Source of the DNA: Setoptus koraiensis
Taxonomy: Eukaryota; Arthropoda
Reading direction: 5' to 3'
Assembly: GCA_048013815.1 (NCBI GenBank)
Contig: CM106586.1
Span: 9,114,001 to 9,178,000, forward strand
Length of the DNA: 64,000 nt
Shown here in pieces: positions 59,038 through 64,000 of the stretch. The position numbers were made by a program, and so were the translations under genes. The stretch's first letter is position 1, and every line of letters starts with the position of its first letter. Under the pieces are notes generated by a model. The model made no database searches. It was given only the letters and a program-made list of their open reading frames with translations, and was not told the DNA's origin.

Positions 59038-60366
59038 TCACGACTCATCCCCCACTTCATCGTCTGAAAACAATTCTCCTATTTTATCAGGATCGTATAG
59101 ATCTGGGTCATCGTCCAAATTGAGTATTTGTCGAGCTATCACAGGGTCGTATCCATAGTTGTTAGAGCTCATCCTGCTTCTGACACTCTCTGAACAAACA
59201 GACCGAGGTGGTGCTGGTACAGCACTAGTATCTGAAGTGTTCAGAACATTTCTGTCCCAATCTTGAGCAATGGAACCATCGTCCGAACCAACAGACTCAT
59301 CATCTGAATGGTTATCGTGGTATCCATTTTGCATGTCGGCATCTTCGGACAAAATAGACGCTTCATCGCCAGCTTCAATACCCAAAGGATCTGAGTTCTG
59401 AAATTGTGATCCTGCTATGTCGTCATCTTCCGTAAAACTTTGGTCCGCATTGCCAGCTGTGAGTCTGTCTACGCTGTAATCAAAATCAAAATTATTCATT
59501 TCTGTAAGTGTAGAAATAACAAGCTTAGCTTTGAAGTATGGTCTAAATTCATAGATGAAATGTGCCGGCATGTCGGGTCCTATAAAATAGTATTTGGGCA
59601 TGACACCCTTGTATTGTTCAACAAATGATAGGTAGGCCCTGAGATGTTTTTCCATCATTGTTATTTCTAGGTCTTGAGTTATGGCGAAGTCGTGAAAATC
59701 CTTCTGTTCGTGTACAAAATCGGAAGTTGTTTCCTCAGTTAGCGACATGTAGCCAATGAATTTAACGCTACCTTCCCTGGCAGCTGTCGGTTTAATAAAT
59801 TTGATAGTTGCATGGTCCACTCCGGGCGCAAATGTGTTCAGGCCAGAGAGAAGAAATTTGTCTTGGAGGCCCAATTTTGGCGACAATGTCACCATGGGAT
59901 TTTCCACCGACATCTTGTTTCTCATAAGCGTATCCCTAGCCTCTTCTGGAATGTCATTAATGTTTATCTTGTAGGTGACTGTTGAAGCACTGTGATTGCT
60001 ATCCATCCAATCGGGAGCGATAGTAAAAATGAGCCTATCGTCAATGTCATCGTATTCACACTTTATTGTCATGTTGTTGCTGGTCTCATTATTGGAAGAG
60101 AATTTCTCATTTAGATACTGTGACTTGAATGGCATCTGTAAGCTCCTGAGATTCATATAGCATCTAGTGGTCTCTGAGCACTGGTACTCTTTGAAGAAAC
60201 TCCTGGCATCGAAAACCACCTTGATAAATACCACGCCGGCGCTTGTCCACAGCTTAAATTTTGAATCCTTGAATTCGATGGCCGCCGTTTTCGAGATCTT
60301 GGAAAAACATTGTAGAGCGCGAGTGAACATTCGCATGCTCTTGCTTTCTAAAACAAACGAAGCCAT
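59038..60366 (-). CDS. RAD9: RAD9 checkpoint clamp subunit (9-1-1 complex)
   Basis: RAD9 forms the PCNA-like 9-1-1 ring with RAD1 and HUS1 and recruits TopBP1 to activate ATR. A single exon gives 442 residues from ATG 60364-60366. The first two-thirds follow the RAD9 fold: SMRMFTRALQCFSKISKTAA, FDARSFFKEYQC, RCYMNLRSL, then VKFIGYMSL, FAITQDLEITMMEKHLRAYL and SFVEQYKG, with AHFIYEFRP.FKAKLVISTL as the closing strand. The C-terminal tail (about 130 residues) is acidic and Ser-rich with several SDD/SEDAD casein-kinase-2-type sites, as in human RAD9 where such phosphates bind TopBP1. The upstream frame to 60456 has no ATG; TCTATTACAG just upstream could be the acceptor of a 5'UTR intron. Divergence from human is high, but the domain order and tail fit. 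Confidence 0.85.
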   Translation of the reverse strand: MASFVLESKSMRMFTRALQCFSKISKTAAIEFKDSKFKLWTSAGVVFIKVVFDARSFFKEYQCSETTRCYMNLRSLQMPFKSQYLNEKFSSNNETSNNMTIKCEYDDIDDRLIFTIAPDWMDSNHSASTVTYKININDIPEEARDTLMRNKMSVENPMVTLSPKLGLQDKFLLSGLNTFAPGVDHATIKFIKPTAAREGSVKFIGYMSLTEETTSDFVHEQKDFHDFAITQDLEITMMEKHLRAYLSFVEQYKGVMPKYYFIGPDMPAHFIYEFRPYFKAKLVISTLTEMNNFDFDYSVDRLTAGNADQSFTEDDDIAGSQFQNSDPLGIEAGDEASILSEDADMQNGYHDNHSDDESVGSDDGSIAQDWDRNVLNTSDTSAVPAPPRSVCSESVRSRMSSNNYGYDPVIARQILNLDDDPDLYDPDKIGELFSDDEVGDES

Positions 60367-62234
60367 TGTTGTTGTTGTCGCTAATAATTCATCTGTAATA
60401 GAGTGACGGTGCTTACAAAATTGATTAATCCGTCTAGTGATCGATGATGATTTCAAAATAATTTTGCGTCATGTGTGCAATCACTGCTCACTAGTTGGTG
60501 TTATTGTTTTGGCGCCCTCGGCCTATGGGCGTTTGTGTCTCGTCGCGCATCGCACATTGTTGTGCACAGGCGGTCGCCAAAAGAGAATTTTCTACGAACG
60601 AACAATGCAAATGCCAATCCGATATCCGACAAAAATACACCCATTTGGTCAGATACTTTCCTCGAACTTCGAGGCTCGAAGGGCCCTGACGTAAGACAAA
60701 GACCGCTCCAGGACGGAAATCCCTCCAGAACAACGCACAGCCAGCCGACCAGTAGTGTTGGAATTACCTGAAATCCACCACGAGTAATAGAACAAAGAGA
60801 AGAATGTTTGCTAACAACTTGAATTTCTCATCAATGCGTGTTGTGGGCGCCTATCGACTATCGTAGATTCGGTGAAAATTCGGTTCGATAATTATCACAG
60901 ATTGTTGCAAAAACAGCAGGCAACGGTCTCGACGGACCCAGAACGGATAGACTGTAACCACCCAATTGGGCTACTTCGCAAGAGAATCTAAGAGATCTGT
61001 TGAACGGTCGACAGGTACTTTGCTCGCGATTTCGCCATCTTAAACTCTCAAACTGTTGGTTGCAGCAGCCACACTTATAGCAATGGAGAGGGGCCGTGGC
61101 TGGTAAAATCTCGTCTCATAACCCATCGAGAGGTCCTGACCCCCAGTTACGCTTTGAGTAGGCTTTGGATAGCAATTCTGACTCCGACGCGGAGCGAAGG
61201 AGTGACATTCGCCTGGGCTATTTCATGCATGAATATTCTTTATCTCTGGAAAATAGACGTTTTTTTATTTCAACGTTGACATTAGTGCCACTTATATCAA
61301 CAGGTTAACAGCCAAACGCAACTAAAATGATGAATTCAAGCGCTCGGCTGTTAACCCGTTGGTACAGATACACTATACATAATATGTATTACATATACGT
61401 CCAGATGCAAACTGTCTCGGAGATCCATTTGCTAAAATAGCAATACTTGTTGATTTTGCTCTTGCCATTAATCTGTTTTTTCTTCATCTGAGTTTCATTT
61501 GGTGGTATTGGTCATTTGATTTTATTGGTCATTCTTTTTTTGTCACCTCGGTTTGAAACGGACAACGGTGAATGCCGCGGACGGATGTCCATCGGCACGC
61601 TGTCTTATTATAGCGGCAAACTTGAATTTTATTTTTCACAATCGGGCAGCTTTCTTTCTGACGACCTGCTTCCATCTCCGACGCCACCTGTCGAGCTGCT
61701 ATGTCCGCCTCGGCCGACATGGGGCACCACCGACTACGTTAGACGGGAACTTTGTGTCGATCATATCCATGACCACTCGCTGATCATGATCTCCGACCTC
61801 GACACATATTTGGGTTATCGGAACGCCCGCGCCTTCATTTCTCTTGGCAGCACCTAACCCCTTGCAGGTGGGTATAGTTTGATCCGCCCTTGCACTTTAA
61901 GTTTTCGAACACAAGATGAGGTGATATAAATATAGCTCCACAGGAGGAGGTCCCCTTCGATCTATAGAGACCATAATAGGGATACAGATCATCACAAACA
62001 CAACAAAACAAATCAATTTTGACCTAGTCAGACCTCTTCAGGTTGAATTTAAAATTTAAGATTTAGCTGCTGAAGTCTCCCTACGTTCCAATAATAAACT
62101 GGCGGTGTATTCTGCAGACGTTTTTATTTTAAGTAACGCATATAGAGAAAACATGTGGGTTAAAGGATTACTGTTACATAATAACAATACAAGAAAAAGT
62201 ATAACAAATGTAGTATAATGCCAGTGTAGCAAAG
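60367..62234. other. Intergenic region between RAD9 and the tetraspanin
   Basis: About 1.9 kb. A 113-codon plus frame at 61516-61857 (SGSFLSDDLLPSPTPPVELL) has no recognisable family and weak context. An 11-bp inverted repeat (GGTTAACAGCC) lies at about 61304-61353. Otherwise nothing is seen. Confidence 0.45.
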
Positions 62235-64000
62235 TTAGCTGTGATGATCGTTGAGGCTAGAAGTGGTAGGAATCCTGGAATGATATATAATACAAAACAT
62301 AATGGCTGCCATTGTGATGGCCACCAACTGTACAAACACAGAGGCCGCGCTAAATCCGGCCGCCATACCTGCTCGAATATCGAATAGTTCTCTGAAGGCT
62401 CGGCCACAGCCCTGGGTCGGATACAATGAGCAATGATTGCGATTGAGAACATATAGCAATGGAATAATTTAAAGTTTAGTTACAACTCTTGTTAGATTAA
62501 ATATTATTCTGCGTACATTGTGAGAGATAATGACTGCCGACAGACAATGATCAACTTACCGGCGCGTTGACGTAGTTTCTATTAACGGCATAACAGCTAA
62601 TAGGCGGATTCATGCCGAGGTTTGCGTAATCTAGGAATGAGGAGGCGCCGCAACACTTCATCTGAGATGGGCGAGATGAGAAAAGCAATGAATATTAATG
62701 ATGTTGCTTGACTTGATGGATCATGAGCAGCAACAGGTGCCGCGTCATAATGCCGACAGACATAGTGAGAGGCTGGGGGTGGTGGGGCGAATTTAGACTC
62801 TCACCTTGATTTGTATAAAATCTAGAAATTGCGCCGATCTGTCGCTTCTTGTTTTGTTTTGTATTTGCTGATAAACCTCCTTGGTGGCGAACCGTTCCAA
62901 CGAATCGCCCAGTCCGTACACGGTCACTAAAACGAGCGAGCCCATGAGCAGCAGAGTTATTATTGCCACCATTACAAAATAGTAGATAAGGTGGCCAGGT
63001 TTGCTCTTTGAGGCCGCTCTAAAGCCGATCAGAGCCGTGATGGCAACCACGAAACCGGCAAACAACATTATGTAGCCGGCACTGGTGTAATTGTTGGTCT
63101 GGATGTATTTGTGCAATTCGTACACTTTTGGATCTATCCTGAACCAGAGGCCCATGCCAAAATTGGCCACGCCAAACAGTAGAACAAGAAAGTTGAATAC
63201 AAAGAATATCACTTTAAATCTGTGTAAATAACGCATACTAGGCGCCAATTCGCATGCCAATCCGCAACACCGGCACACATAAACAGGCTCGGGATCTTGG
63301 TCATCTTGCAGATCTAGATCATCCGATTCGCTTTTGGCCAGCATACTTTGCGTGGGCGGCGGATAACTGGCCAGATTATTGTTATTGTTAGTGGTTATTA
63401 CTGTGGGATAATACTTGCTGTTGGCATTGCCGTTGCCGTTGCTATTGTTGTTGTCTATGTTGTTGTTGTAGTTGTTGTTGTTGTTGTTTCGCTTGTAACG
63501 TCTCGATTGCGACTCGTTGCTACTGCCATTGATTGATTGCTGTTCGTCGACGACAGGTGCACGATATTTGTATTGCGATTGCGTGTGTAACACTGGCGAT
63601 TGTCTTGTTATCATGGGTTTAGCGTTTATTTCGCGATGTCTTGGCGTCGGCGACGACAGAACGTGCGGCGATCTGGCGCGCTTGTCCATGTCTATGGGAT
63701 ATATCATGTGGTCATGTTGGTCAACGTCGTCATTAAAGCTCCTTCGACGACTGTATGCTGAGTGCTCGTTTGTTGCTGCGTCTTGGTATCGTTGCTGATA
63801 TGCGACACTGTCGCTGTTGATTTGGTTGTTGTTGTTGCTGTCGTTGTGTTTGTCTTTGTGCTCGTCGTCGTCGTCGTCGTCTAAGTTCCACGATATTCGA
63901 GACGGGCTTCTCTTGATGACAACAGTGTCATTGCATGTATTGTCGCTGTCGTTTGATTGATTTGACGGCCCGAACCATTTGTTGGCGGTGTCCGCCTGGG
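62235..64000 (-). CDS. Tetraspanin with a very long N-terminal cytoplasmic tail (5' partial)
   Basis: Exons 62805-63998 (open to the window edge), 62560-62661 and 62235-62411, all joined in phase 0, give at least 490 residues. Tetraspanins organise membrane microdomains. The four helices are clear: FKVIFFVFNFLVLLFGVANF, YIMLFAGFVVAITALIGF, HLIYYFVMVAIITLLLMGSL and, after the large loop, FVQLVAITMAAIMFCIIYHS. The large loop carries the hallmark CCG (exon 2, MKCCGASSF), SCYAV, and GCGRAF (exon 3), so a four-Cys loop with two disulfides. Before helix 1 lies a palmitoylation-type Cys cluster (CRCCGLACE). The N-tail, at least 250 residues rich in Asn, Asp, Gln and Ser with an Asp6 run, is far longer than the usual 10-20 residues and continues beyond the window. 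Confidence 0.9.

Noticed and set aside
61516-61857. 113-codon plus-strand frame as a gene
   Set aside because: No family, no conserved start and no neighbouring exon; left as unassigned.

Overview
The window is nuclear DNA of an invertebrate animal, most likely an arthropod. The evidence is spliceosomal introns plus recognisable orthologues of animal genes: SLC6 transporter, SF3B1, GNB1L, a GLIS-type zinc-finger factor, a CUB/LDLa/trypsin serine protease, complexin, histone H4, a D-type cyclin, JUN, RAD9 and a tetraspanin. Complexin begins MAAFIAKQMVGNQ, as in insects. Many genes are intronless (SF3B1, GNB1L, H4, JUN, RAD9) and the spliced ones have short introns, which would fit an intron-poor lineage such as acariform mites; that placement is only an inference.

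Layout. From 1 to 10.3 kb the DNA is compact and AT-rich: the last two exons of an SLC6 transporter, SF3B1 (minus), a shared promoter region, GNB1L (plus), then a five-exon GLIS gene (minus) whose 3' end converges on GNB1L. From 10.3 to 12.55 kb is the 5' part of a secreted serine protease, cut by a 500-N gap. The gap is followed by about 0.9 kb of C/A-only low-complexity sequence, then about 16 kb (13.96-30.3 kb) of GC-rich DNA without a recognisable gene. That block is packed with GGGCCC palindromes, minisatellites and long inverted repeats.

From 30.8 to 32.1 kb lies complexin, with two tandem copies of its terminal exon. It is followed by a degraded second copy of the protease promoter and first exons (32.4-33.85 kb), a small secreted Asn/Pro/Tyr repeat protein (34.1-34.5 kb, minus), a retroelement fossil, and an orphan histone H4 with a 40-bp palindrome at its promoter. 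From 37 to 53.4 kb I see no convincing gene, only a strong orphan TATA box, minisatellites and mixed-composition DNA. The right end holds cyclin D exon 1 (minus), JUN (plus) converging on RAD9 (minus), and a tetraspanin (minus) with an unusually long cytoplasmic N-tail that runs off the window.

The genes are an unrelated neighbourhood: splicing (SF3B1), assembly of PI3K-like kinases (GNB1L), DNA-damage checkpoint (RAD9), cell cycle and transcription (cyclin D, JUN, GLIS, H4), synapse (complexin, SLC6). The most distinctive features are the GGGCCC/palindrome block, the duplicated complexin terminal exons, the 5'-shortened intronless SF3B1, and the broken duplication of the protease 5' end on both sides of the GC-rich block. 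I found no tRNA, rRNA or CRISPR.
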